NCBI GenBank assembly: GCA_023437885.1
Contig: JAEZFH010000352.1
Span: 1 to 30,673 of the forward strand
DNA from: Bacillota bacterium
Lineage (GTDB): Bacteria > Bacillota > Clostridia > Lachnospirales > Lachnospiraceae
Reading direction: 5' to 3'
DNA length: 30,673 bases
Numbering within the stretch: the first letter of the stretch is position 1; each line of letters starts with the position of its first letter. Both the position numbers and the translations under genes were made by a program. The notes under the pieces were generated by a model. That model had not been told where the DNA came from and did no database searches. It saw only the letters and a list, made by a program, of their open reading frames with translations. Positions 16,660 through 23,692 of the stretch are shown here, one piece after another.

Positions 16660-18156
16660 GTGAGTTTTTTGAGACTGAAGGACAGACTGTTAACAGCCTT
16701 CTTTATTATGATAGCAATGCCGATTATGCTGCTTTCCATTGCCGCGGGAACCATCATCAGCTTCCAGACGAATTCCATTCAGGAATCCTATGATGTGGAG
16801 GCGGATACCGTTCAGGTTATCACGAATCCCATCCAGATTCTGAACCGCCTGACCCGGGGGATCTATAATGAGATAAAGCTGACGGCACTTAAGGAGCCGC
16901 AGAAGCTGGAAAATGATGCTTTTATCCAGCACCTGAATGAAGAATTAATGAATCGGTATTCCTTTATCGCTCTGCGTAAGAATAGTGAATTTGTTTACAC
17001 CGGCAACGAGGAAATGCTGGATGGGATCAAGGGCTCCCTGCAGAAGTTCGGTGAATATAATACAGATGTGGATGGTGGCATGTATGTCAATGGCAGGAAG
17101 CCTTTTCTCGTAAAATCCCAGGATTTTTATTTTACCGATGGCGCCGAAGGAACGATTTTTATCATTACGGATCTGAATACCCTGTTCCCCCAGATTAAGG
17201 CGCTGGCATCCCAGACACTGATTTCCTTCCTGCTGATATTGATATTTACCGCTATGATGCTGATGCTTTGGATTTACCGGGGGATACTAAAGCCGTTGAA
17301 TATATTGAGAATCGGCATGACCCAGATTAAGGACGGAGATCTGGAGTATTCGGTGCAGTCTGAGACGGAGGATGAGATAGGACAGCTCTGTGAGGACTTT
17401 GAAGAAATGCGTATCCGGTTAAAGGAGCTGATTGATAACCGTTTAAAATATGAAGAGGATATCAAGGAGCTGATCAGTAATATTTCCCATGATCTAAAGA
17501 CCCCGCTCACTGCAATCCAGGGTTATGCGGAGGGCTTGATTGACGGGGTTGCCGGCTCCCCTGAGAAGCAGGAGAAATACCTCCAGACCATACTGAGCAA
17601 GGCTAATGATATGGTCATCCTGGTGGATGAGTTAGCCTTTTATGCCAAGATTGACTGCAATACGATACCCTACTCCTTTAAGGAGATTAAGATCAGGGAA
17701 TATTTTGATGACTGCATTGAAGAGATCAGCCTGGATCTGGAGGTCAGGAGCATTGAGGTCCAATACTATAATGAAATTGATCCTGAGACGAAGGTAGTGG
17801 CCGATGCGGAGCAGCTCAAGCGCGTCATCAATAATATTGTCGGCAATGCGGTAAAATATCTGGATAAATCAAAAGGGATCATACAGCTTCGATTGCATGA
17901 TGTGGGTTCCCAGATCCAGATTGAGATTGAGGATAACGGTGCCGGTATTCCGAAGGCGGACATTCCTTATATCTTTGAGCGGTTTTACCGGGCGGATGCC
18001 TCAAGAAATTCCAAAAAGGGAGGAAGCGGCCTGGGATTAGCCATATCCAAGAAGATCATAGAAGATCATGGAGGCAAAATCTGGGCCACAAGTGAGCTGG
18101 GCTTGGGGACTACGATTCAGTTTACCTTGCGGAAAGCGGAAAGCAGCATCCGATAA
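16660..18156 (+). CDS. Membrane sensor histidine kinase
   Basis: Sensor of a two-component system. Membrane segment about residues 11-33 (AFFIMIAMPIMLLSIAAGTII), an extracytoplasmic sensing region of about 145 residues, a second membrane segment about 187-207 (LISFLLILIFTAMMLMLWIYR), HAMP, then HisKA with ISHDLKTPL. The phospho-accepting His is residue 277. The HATPase_c domain has the N box NNIVGNAVKY, G1 EDNGAGI, F box YIFERFYR and G2 GSGLGLAISKKI. All catalytic motifs are intact. Start: GTG 16660 follows AAAGGA by about five bases; TTG 16669 is an alternative. The response regulator follows 55 bp downstream. Kinase-before-regulator order is the less common one. The ligand is unknown. Confidence 0.95.
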   Translation: MSFLRLKDRLLTAFFIMIAMPIMLLSIAAGTIISFQTNSIQESYDVEADTVQVITNPIQILNRLTRGIYNEIKLTALKEPQKLENDAFIQHLNEELMNRYSFIALRKNSEFVYTGNEEMLDGIKGSLQKFGEYNTDVDGGMYVNGRKPFLVKSQDFYFTDGAEGTIFIITDLNTLFPQIKALASQTLISFLLILIFTAMMLMLWIYRGILKPLNILRIGMTQIKDGDLEYSVQSETEDEIGQLCEDFEEMRIRLKELIDNRLKYEEDIKELISNISHDLKTPLTAIQGYAEGLIDGVAGSPEKQEKYLQTILSKANDMVILVDELAFYAKIDCNTIPYSFKEIKIREYFDDCIEEISLDLEVRSIEVQYYNEIDPETKVVADAEQLKRVINNIVGNAVKYLDKSKGIIQLRLHDVGSQIQIEIEDNGAGIPKADIPYIFERFYRADASRNSKKGGSGLGLAISKKIIEDHGGKIWATSELGLGTTIQFTLRKAESSIR

Positions 18157-18211
18157 TTGATATGGATGAAAAATAGATAAGCTGCAGATTTATTGTGAAA
18201 GGAGCGTAACG

Positions 18212-18901
18212 ATGAGCAGGCTGTTAATTATTGAAGATGAAGTGGCAATTGCCGAGCTGGAGAAGGATTATCTGGAGCTCAGCGGTTTTGATGTAGAGGT
18301 GGAGACAAACGGGGAAGTAGGGCTGAAGCGGGTGCTCTCCGAAGAATTTGATATGATTATTCTGGATTTGATGCTTCCCGGGGTGGATGGCTTTGAAATC
18401 TGCAAGAAAATCCGGGAAGTTAAAAATATTCCGGTTATTATGGTATCTGCAAAAAGAGACGATATTGATAAAATCCGTGGCCTGGGTCTGGGTGCGGATG
18501 ACTATATGACAAAGCCCTTTAGTCCCAGTGAACTGGTAGCCAGGGTAAAAGCCCATCTTGCCAGATATGAAAGGCTGATCGGCTCCGGGATCAAGGAGAA
18601 CGAGATAATCGAAATCCGGGGACTTAAGATAGATAGAACAGCAAGAAGAGTATTTCTGAACGGGGAAGAGAAGATCTTCACTACCAAGGAATTTGACCTC
18701 TTAACCTTTTTGGCGCAGAATCCAAACCATGTTTTTACGAAGGACGAGCTGTTCCGGGAAATCTGGGATATGGAATCCGTGGGAGACATTGCAACAGTTA
18801 CGGTTCATATCAAGAAAATCCGGGAAAAGGTTGAATACAACACCTCGAAGCCCCAATATATCGAAACTATCTGGGGTGTGGGCTATCGTTTCAAGGTATG
18901 A
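18212..18901 (+). CDS. OmpR/PhoB-family response regulator
   Basis: DNA-binding partner of the kinase just upstream. Receiver domain residues 1-120: acidic pocket Glu8-Asp9, phospho-acceptor Asp52 in IILDLMLPG, switch Ser79, and Lys101 in MTKPFS. A winged-helix effector follows at about 130-229: FTTKEFDLLTFLAQNPNHVFTKDELFREIW, and the closing wing TVTVHIKKIREKVE...IETIWGVGYRF. 229 residues is standard. AAAGGAG lies before ATG 18212. No target operator can be named from the sequence; nearby promoters are candidates only. Confidence 0.96.
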   Translation: MSRLLIIEDEVAIAELEKDYLELSGFDVEVETNGEVGLKRVLSEEFDMIILDLMLPGVDGFEICKKIREVKNIPVIMVSAKRDDIDKIRGLGLGADDYMTKPFSPSELVARVKAHLARYERLIGSGIKENEIIEIRGLKIDRTARRVFLNGEEKIFTTKEFDLLTFLAQNPNHVFTKDELFREIWDMESVGDIATVTVHIKKIREKVEYNTSKPQYIETIWGVGYRFKV

Positions 18902-18924
18902 TCTCAACAGATCCGGTACCGCAC

Positions 18925-19001
18925 CGAACGAAGTGAGTGTGTGCATGGACGCTTGACTATGGCATCGCGAAGATACGCCGTACGAAGTGAATGTTCGCAT
19001 G
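18925..19001 (+). repeat. Pair of 23-bp direct repeats before arsR
   Basis: Copies at 18925-18947 and 18979-19001 match at 19 of 23 bases, sharing ACGAAGTGA and GCATG, 54 bp apart. They lie in an open frame joined to arsR. This makes a spurious 152-residue reading from ATG 18941. Confidence 0.7.
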
Positions 19002-19099
19002 CATTCGCATATGAAGATGAGTACACATTAACTGTACTATATGCCGATACCATGGAACCTGCGGACAAGGTAAAGGTATCGCATCTCTTGGAGGGAAAC

Positions 19100-19399
19100 A
19101 TGAACGAGGTATATATTCAAAAGGCTTTGGCGCTCAAGGCGTTGGCAGATCCCAACCGGCTGGTAATTTTAGAGCAGCTAAAAGACGGAGAGCAATGCGC
19201 CTGTAAGCTTCTGGAACAGCTTCGGATATCCCAGCCGACGCTGTCACATCATATGAAAATACTGTGTGAGGCAGGGCTGGTATGCTGCCGCAGGGATGGC
19301 AAATGGATTCATTACCGTCTGAATGGCATTAAATTTAAGGAACTTAGCAGGCTGCTAGAGGTTTTTGCAGCAGATAATGGCAGCTTGACAAATTCTTAA
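19100..19399 (+). CDS. ArsR/SmtB-family metalloregulator
   Basis: 99-residue winged-helix repressor that releases DNA on binding metal or metalloid. The helix-turn-helix is LLEQLRISQPTLSHHMKILCEAGLV. The metal site EQCACKLL has Cys33 and Cys35, matching the ELCVCDL As(III)/Sb(III) motif of ArsR. Cys56 and the Cys62-Cys63 pair lie beyond the recognition helix. The ligand could therefore be a thiophilic metal, but no arsenic resistance gene is adjacent. Start: ATG 19100 follows GGAGGGA at good spacing. The in-frame extension back to 18941 runs through intergenic repeats and is rejected. Its 3' end contains the promoter of the next unit. Confidence 0.93.
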   Translation: MNEVYIQKALALKALADPNRLVILEQLKDGEQCACKLLEQLRISQPTLSHHMKILCEAGLVCCRRDGKWIHYRLNGIKFKELSRLLEVFAADNGSLTNS

Positions 19400-19413
19400 C
19401 AAAATGCTACTAT
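19385..19413 (+). promoter_or_regulatory. Promoter inside the arsR 3' end
   Basis: -35 TTGACA (19385-19390), 17-bp spacer, -10 TACTAT (19408-19413) with extended TGC. Expected start near 19420, producing a leader of about 175 nt before the next gene. Confidence 0.8.
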
Positions 19414-19419
19414 TATCTA

Positions 19420-19555
19420 GGCCAATTCAAAAGAATTTCTGATGGAAAGGCATAGGAAAATTATGAATCAAATCGTTCTGACTTCAGGCACATCCGGGGA
19501 AGAAGGCGATTGAAGCAGGCGCACACCTATTCCCTATGCTGTTATGGCATAGGGA
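19420..19555 (+). promoter_or_regulatory. Candidate attenuator/riboswitch leader of unknown class
   Basis: Lies between a strong promoter and an intrinsic terminator, ahead of the TM1266-type gene. GCATAGG (19450-19456) can pair with the terminator's 5' arm CCTATGC (19533-19539), as an antiterminator would. Alternatively ATAGG (19452-19456) pairs with CCTAT (19526-19530) and closes a domain containing the stem TCAAATCG/CGATTGA (19468-19475 / 19507-19513, one bulge) and the inner CTTC/GAAG. A 16-residue ORF, MNQIVLTSGTSGEEGD (19463-19513), follows AGGA, so control by translation of a leader peptide is also possible. It matches no riboswitch consensus I know. Confidence 0.5.
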
Positions 19556-19561
19556 TTTTTT
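19531..19561 (+). terminator. Intrinsic terminator in the leader of the TM1266-type gene
   Basis: TCCCTATGC (19531-19539) pairs perfectly with GCATAGGGA (19547-19555) around a 7-base loop, followed by TTTTTT. It is only 33 bp before the next start codon, so it could end arsR and/or attenuate the downstream genes. Confidence 0.92.
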
Positions 19562-19594
19562 GAGTTAATCATTCAGGATTGTGAGGGTATTAGT

Positions 19595-19840
19595 ATGGAG
19601 ACAAGAATTGCTTTAATCGGTATTATTGTGGAGGATAATGACGCGGTGGAGCGTCTCAACGGATTGCTGCATGAGTATGGGCAATACATTATCGGCAGAA
19701 TGGGAATTCCCTATCGGGAGAAAAACATTAATATCATCAGTGTAGTGATCAATGCGGAAGCAGATATCATAAGCACGCTGGCGGGGAAGCTGGGTATGAT
19801 TAAGGGTGTGAATGTTAAGACGGTATATTCTAAAAAGTAA
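19595..19840 (+). CDS. TM1266-type putative regulator (iron-only hydrogenase system regulator family)
   Basis: 81-residue protein matching the TM1266 family, an ACT/NikR-C-like fold often encoded near [FeFe]-hydrogenase maturation genes: RIALIGIIVEDNDAVERLNGLLHEYGQYIIGRMGIPY, then NIISVVINAEADIISTLAGKLGMIKGVNVKTVY. It has the effector-binding fold but no DNA-binding domain, so a regulatory role is by family name only. GAGGG lies before ATG 19595. It lies 72 bp upstream of an ABC importer, not hydrogenase genes, which may mean a link to that importer's substrate. Confidence 0.88.
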   Translation: METRIALIGIIVEDNDAVERLNGLLHEYGQYIIGRMGIPYREKNINIISVVINAEADIISTLAGKLGMIKGVNVKTVYSKK

Positions 19841-19912
19841 TCAACTGAATGGGATAAAGTGTTTCTATCAATAATAACGAATAACAAAGGATAAGAAAAG
19901 GAGACGATTAAT

Positions 19913-20971
19913 ATGAAGAAATTTAGCTTGGTAATAGCACTGCTTTTTTGTATGCTGGCCCTGGCGGCATGTAAGAAGGAACCGGTATCCGTGGAGGAGG
20001 CAACCGTAACCCAGGCCCCTACTGCCACACCTACTCCGGAAGCAGCAATTCTGCCGGCAGAAAGTGAACCCGCCGGGAAAACGGAGCTTCGGATTGCAGC
20101 GTTAAAGGGACCGACAGCCATTGGCATGGTTAAAGTGATGGAGGACGCCTCGGCAGGGACTTCCGCCAATGATTATAATTTCACCATCGCAGGTACTGCG
20201 GATGAAATCAGTGCCGGGCTGGTAAAGGGAGAGTTAGATATTGCTGCCGTACCCTGCAATCTTGCATCTGTATTATATAATAAGACGAAAGGCCAGATTA
20301 AGCTGGCCGGAATTAATACACTGGGAGTTCTTTACATTGTTGAGACCGGGGACAGCATTCAGTCGGTGGAGGATTTAAAGGGTAAGACCATCTATTCCAC
20401 CGGTTTAGGAACAACACCCCAGTATACACTGAATTATCTTCTTACCTCCCATGGAATTGATCCGGAGAAGGATGTAACAATTGAATATAAAACAGAAGCC
20501 ACCGAGGTGGCAGCAATCCTCAGCCAGACCAAAGACGCGGTAGCCATGCTGCCTCAGCCCTATGTGACTACGGTTTTAATGAATAACGATAAGGTGAGGG
20601 TAGCACTAGATATAGCCAAGGAATGGGAAGCAGTCAGTGAGGACGGAAGTTCTGTAGTAACTGGAGTAGTTGTGGTCCGCAGTGATTTTCTGGAGAAGCA
20701 TAAGGAAGCCTTTGATGTCTTCCTGGAAGAATATGCTGCTTCTACGGCATTTGTGAATGAGAACGTAGAAGCAGCATCCGCTCTGGTGGAAAAATTCGAC
20801 ATCTTTAAAGCTGCGGTAATCAAGAAGGCCATGCCTTATTGTAATATCACCCTGCTGCAGGGAGAAGAAATGAAGACGAAGGTGAGCGGTTATCTGAATG
20901 TTCTCTATAACCAGAACCCCCAGTCCGTGGGAGGTACGCTTCCGGCAGAAGATTTTTATTATATGAGATAG
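19913..20971 (+). CDS. ABC transporter substrate-binding lipoprotein, NMT1/THI5-like
   Basis: Membrane-anchored binding protein that delivers substrate to the importer encoded next. Signal peptide with lipobox LAAC and lipidated Cys20 (MKKFSLVIALLFCMLALAAC), a Thr/Pro/Glu-rich spacer to about residue 57, then a type II binding fold of the NMT1/SsuA group (LRIAALKGPTAIGMVKVM, then VEDLKGKTIYSTGLGTTPQYTLNYLL). Such proteins bind sulfonates, nitrate, pyrimidine precursors or other small organics; the sequence does not say which. AAGGAG sits well before ATG 19913. The permease and ATPase genes follow, but the permease is interrupted. Confidence 0.94.
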   Translation: MKKFSLVIALLFCMLALAACKKEPVSVEEATVTQAPTATPTPEAAILPAESEPAGKTELRIAALKGPTAIGMVKVMEDASAGTSANDYNFTIAGTADEISAGLVKGELDIAAVPCNLASVLYNKTKGQIKLAGINTLGVLYIVETGDSIQSVEDLKGKTIYSTGLGTTPQYTLNYLLTSHGIDPEKDVTIEYKTEATEVAAILSQTKDAVAMLPQPYVTTVLMNNDKVRVALDIAKEWEAVSEDGSSVVTGVVVVRSDFLEKHKEAFDVFLEEYAASTAFVNENVEAASALVEKFDIFKAAVIKKAMPYCNITLLQGEEMKTKVSGYLNVLYNQNPQSVGGTLPAEDFYYMR

Positions 20972-21061
20972 AGGATGGGAAGCAGCTTCTCATCGTAGGC
21001 AGCCTGGTATGGAGAAGGATACCGCTGTTTCGATAAATAGCACAAGGGAGGAAGGGCTGAT

Positions 21062-21826
21062 ATGGGAGCGCCGAAATCATTTCAGACACAGGGTAAATCA
21101 TTTGTACGAAAGTTTACTGTCGCCTGCTTCTGGCTTCTGGTTTGGGAGCTGGTTAGCAGGAGCATTGGAAGCGAGATTTTGCTTGCCTCTCCGGCAGCGG
21201 TATTTGCTGCCCTGCTTGAGTTGGTTCAAAGCTTTGATTTCTGGCGGACCATCCTCTTTTCCTCCCTTCGTATTATTGCCGGCTTTTCAATGGCGCTTGC
21301 CGCAGGAACCCTGCTTGCGGCGTAGGCCTATCGTTTCCGGTTTGTCGGAGAACTGGTTTCTCCGCTGATGAGGATAATTAAGGCAATGCCGGTGGCATCC
21401 TTTATCATACTTGCTCTCGTTTGGATCAAATCCAGGAATCTATCCGTACTTATTTCCTTCCTTATGGTGGTGCCGATGATTTATTCCGGTGTACTTCAGG
21501 GGCTGCATACGGCCGACGAGAAGCTCCTGCAGATGGCGCAGGTCTTCCGGCTGGGGCTGCGTAGGAAGGCAGCTGCAATTTATATCCCTGCGGTAAAACC
21601 GTTTTTTCTGACCTCCATTACCGTGGGGCTGGGTTTTTGCTGGAAGGCAGGAATTGCGGCGGAGGTAATCGGCATTCCCTCCGGTTCCATTGGTGAGAAG
21701 CTCTATGAAGCCAAGCTGTATCTGATGACGAAGGAGCTGCTGGCCTGGACGGTTGTAATTATCCTGATCAGCGTAATCTTTGAAAAAGCGGTGCTTCTTC
21801 TGCTGCATACGGAAGGGAGGCAGTAA
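21062..21826 (+). pseudogene. ABC transporter permease interrupted by an in-frame TAG
   Basis: Membrane component of the NMT1/THI5-like importer (BPD_transp_1 type). The first piece, residues 1-87, ends ALAAGTLLAA at TAG 21323-21325. The same frame then continues AYRFRFVGELVSPLMRIIKAMPVASFIIL to 21826, with the permease EAA-like loop in the second piece (LLQMAQVFRLGLRRKAAAIYIPAVKPFF). Reading through gives about 254 residues, normal for the family, so only one codon is wrong; one substitution from TTG (Leu) would do it. Other genes here end in TAG (metK, the LamG gene), so TAG is a real stop. A recent mutation or a sequence error are both possible. The second piece has no good ribosome site. 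The RBS GGGAGGA lies before ATG 21062. Confidence 0.88.
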
Positions 21827-22398
21827 TGGAGATACGGTTAATACATGTTAACAAAAGCTTTGGCAATCACCGGCTGTTTGCAGACCTGAATCTTGCGTTC
21901 CGGGAGGGAAGGATACATTGTCTCATGGGAGCCTCCGGCAGCGGGAAAACCACTCTCCTGTCCATGCTGATGGGACTGGAAAAGCCTGATTCGGGAGAAA
22001 TCAAGGGAATGGAGGGAAAGCGGATTGCTGCGGTATTTCAGGAGGATCGGCTGGTTGAGCATTGGGACGGCGTGAAAAATGTGAAGCTGGCTTGTGCCCG
22101 AGCAATAACGAGGCAGGAAATAGCGGCGGAGTTAAAGGAGGTAGGGATTGACGAAGCCTGGGGTAAAGCGGTCAGGAATTTCAGCGGCGGCATGAGAAGA
22201 AGAGTTGCGATTGTCCGAGCCCTGCTGGCGGAGAGTGATATTCTGATCCTGGATGAACCGTTCAAGGGATTGGATGAGCAGACGAAAATGCTGGTCATGG
22301 CCTATGTTAAGAAGAAGACTCAGGGGAAGACCGTGATTTTGGTTACGCATGATAAGGAAGAGGCAAAGGAATTGGGCGCTGAGCTGAGTGTTCTTTAA
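21826..22398 (+). CDS. ABC transporter ATP-binding protein of the NMT1-type importer
   Basis: Energises the importer. At 190 residues it is shorter than the usual ~250 but complete in motifs: Walker A GASGSGKT (35-42), Q-loop Gln72 in VFQEDRL, signature FSGGM (119-123), Walker B ILILDEPF with Asp143 and Glu144, D-loop GLDE and switch His175 in VTHD. It lacks the usual C-terminal extension. Its ATG overlaps the TAA of the permease frame by one base, so translation was coupled. The gene itself is intact, which fits either recent loss of the permease or a sequence error there. Confidence 0.94.
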   Translation: MEIRLIHVNKSFGNHRLFADLNLAFREGRIHCLMGASGSGKTTLLSMLMGLEKPDSGEIKGMEGKRIAAVFQEDRLVEHWDGVKNVKLACARAITRQEIAAELKEVGIDEAWGKAVRNFSGGMRRRVAIVRALLAESDILILDEPFKGLDEQTKMLVMAYVKKKTQGKTVILVTHDKEEAKELGAELSVL

Positions 22399-22538
22399 TC
22401 CGGATACTGTTATGCTTGAGGAATGATTAAGATAAACTTCAGAATCGGAAGTTATGTCGTGGATGTCCCTAAACATCTTAAGGATCACAGATGGATTTAT
22501 TTGGTGGAGCTATTTCAGGCAGAGAATGTTTCTTATGG

Positions 22539-22567
22539 TTGTTTTTTTCGCTGTTTTCAGATATAAT
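22539..22567 (+). promoter_or_regulatory. Promoter of the cytidylate-kinase-like gene
   Basis: -35 TTGTTT (22539-22544), 17-bp spacer, -10 TATAAT (22562-22567). The stretch 22399-22538 has no convincing gene; one 47-codon frame from ATG 22423 lacks a spaced ribosome site and runs over this -10. Confidence 0.65.
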
Positions 22568-22648
22568 ACTGTATTATTCATAAAGCCGATCAAAGGAAGG
22601 CTTCGTTAACAGACAGTAACGGGGTACGAAGGAAAGAGGTAAAAATTC

Positions 22649-23452
22649 ATGCATATAACGATTACAGGTAATCTGGGTAGCGGTAAATCCACCATATGCA
22701 AGCTGCTGAATGAGAAATACCAATATGAAATATATTCTACAGGGAAGGTTCAGAGAGAGCTGGCCCGTCAGATGAATATGACAACGCTGGAATTAAACCA
22801 GCTGATGTGTTCGGATAAGAAATACGATAAGATGATCGATGACGAGACAGCAAGGATATCCAGAGAGAACCGGGAAAAGGATATCATCTTTGATTCCCGG
22901 CTGGCATGGCATTTCGTTGAGCATTCCTTCAAGGTCTTTGTATCCGTGAGCCTGGAGGTGGCAGCAGAGCGTGTTATGAACGACCAGCGCGGCGCCGAAG
23001 AGAAATACAGCTCCCTGGAGGAAGCAAAGAAGCTGCTGGCGGAACGTGCCGCAACAGAGAGGGTGCGCTACAAGGATATCTATAATCTGAATTATATGGA
23101 TTTTTCCAACTATAATCTGATCATTGACAGTACTTATTGCACACCGGATAAGATTGTGGAGATCATTTTAAAGGAAGCAAGGCTTTATGAGGAACAGTAT
23201 CGCAGCGGCAGGAAAGAAACCTCAAAAATGCTGGTATCTCCCCTGCGTCTGGTGAAGGAGGAGGTTTCAGCGGAGGACAGGCTGGAGCTGGAGGCCTTGG
23301 TCGAGGAATATTCCCATGGAATCTATGCAATAGACCGGACGGTAACGGTATCGAAGCAGGAGGATGATTATCTTGTGCAGGAAGGGCTCCCCTTTGCGAA
23401 AGCAGCCTATCTGGCACAGGTACCCTATGTCCCGATTGAAACGGTAAAATAA
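22649..23452 (+). CDS. Cytidylate-kinase-like P-loop protein with C-terminal extension
   Basis: 267 residues. The first ~190 resemble the Cytidylate_kin_2 (archaeal-type CMP kinase) family: P-loop GNLGSGKS at 7-14, then STGKVQRELARQMNMTTLELNQL and the IIFDSRLAWHFV strand where the nucleotide-binding Asp-Ser-Arg lies. The last ~75 residues (from about SPLRLVKEE) are an extra domain ending QEGLPFAKAAYLAQVPYVPIE that I do not recognise. CMP phosphorylation is plausible but not proven; members of this group are often misnamed. AAAGAGG lies before ATG 22649. No partner is evident nearby. Confidence 0.85.
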   Translation: MHITITGNLGSGKSTICKLLNEKYQYEIYSTGKVQRELARQMNMTTLELNQLMCSDKKYDKMIDDETARISRENREKDIIFDSRLAWHFVEHSFKVFVSVSLEVAAERVMNDQRGAEEKYSSLEEAKKLLAERAATERVRYKDIYNLNYMDFSNYNLIIDSTYCTPDKIVEIILKEARLYEEQYRSGRKETSKMLVSPLRLVKEEVSAEDRLELEALVEEYSHGIYAIDRTVTVSKQEDDYLVQEGLPFAKAAYLAQVPYVPIETVK

Positions 23453-23621
23453 AAAAGTTACAGTTCAGTCTGCGGCATCCCATGTCCCTTTAAAAGTATT
23501 ATTTTTGAAAGAGCGAGAAGTATTTCCTTGGTTGAAACTTTTATAATTTGATAATTTTAGCTTTATTTTTACAAGTATTCCCCGAGGATATTAATATAGC
23601 TTTGACAGACAATAATCACAG

Positions 23622-23652
23622 GAGAGTTCATTTTAAAATGAATTCTCTTTTT
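23622..23652 (+). terminator. Intrinsic terminator before the AI-2E family gene
   Basis: GAGAGTTCATTTT (23622-23634) pairs with AAAATGAATTCTC (23635-23647), one G-U, followed by TTTTT. It lies 170 bp after the kinase-like gene and 41 bp before the next start. The sequence between, 23453-23621, shows no clear gene or promoter. Confidence 0.85.
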
Positions 23653-23692
23653 GATTCTAATGTAATTTCATCAGTCAAAGGGGGGCTATCGC

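Noticed and set aside
18941..19399. Long form of the ArsR protein (152 residues)
   Set aside because: The extra 53 residues come from repeat-bearing intergenic DNA, and ATG 19100 has the proper ribosome site.
19420..19561. Assignment of the leader to a known class (ZTP, TPP, fluoride or Moco riboswitch)
   Set aside because: A CCGGGGA stretch recalls the ZTP core, but the other conserved segments are absent, and no TPP, fluoride or Moco core is seen.
21009..21368. 119-codon frame over the permease start
   Set aside because: It is a frame-shifted shadow; the permease hydrophobic pattern is in the 21062 frame.
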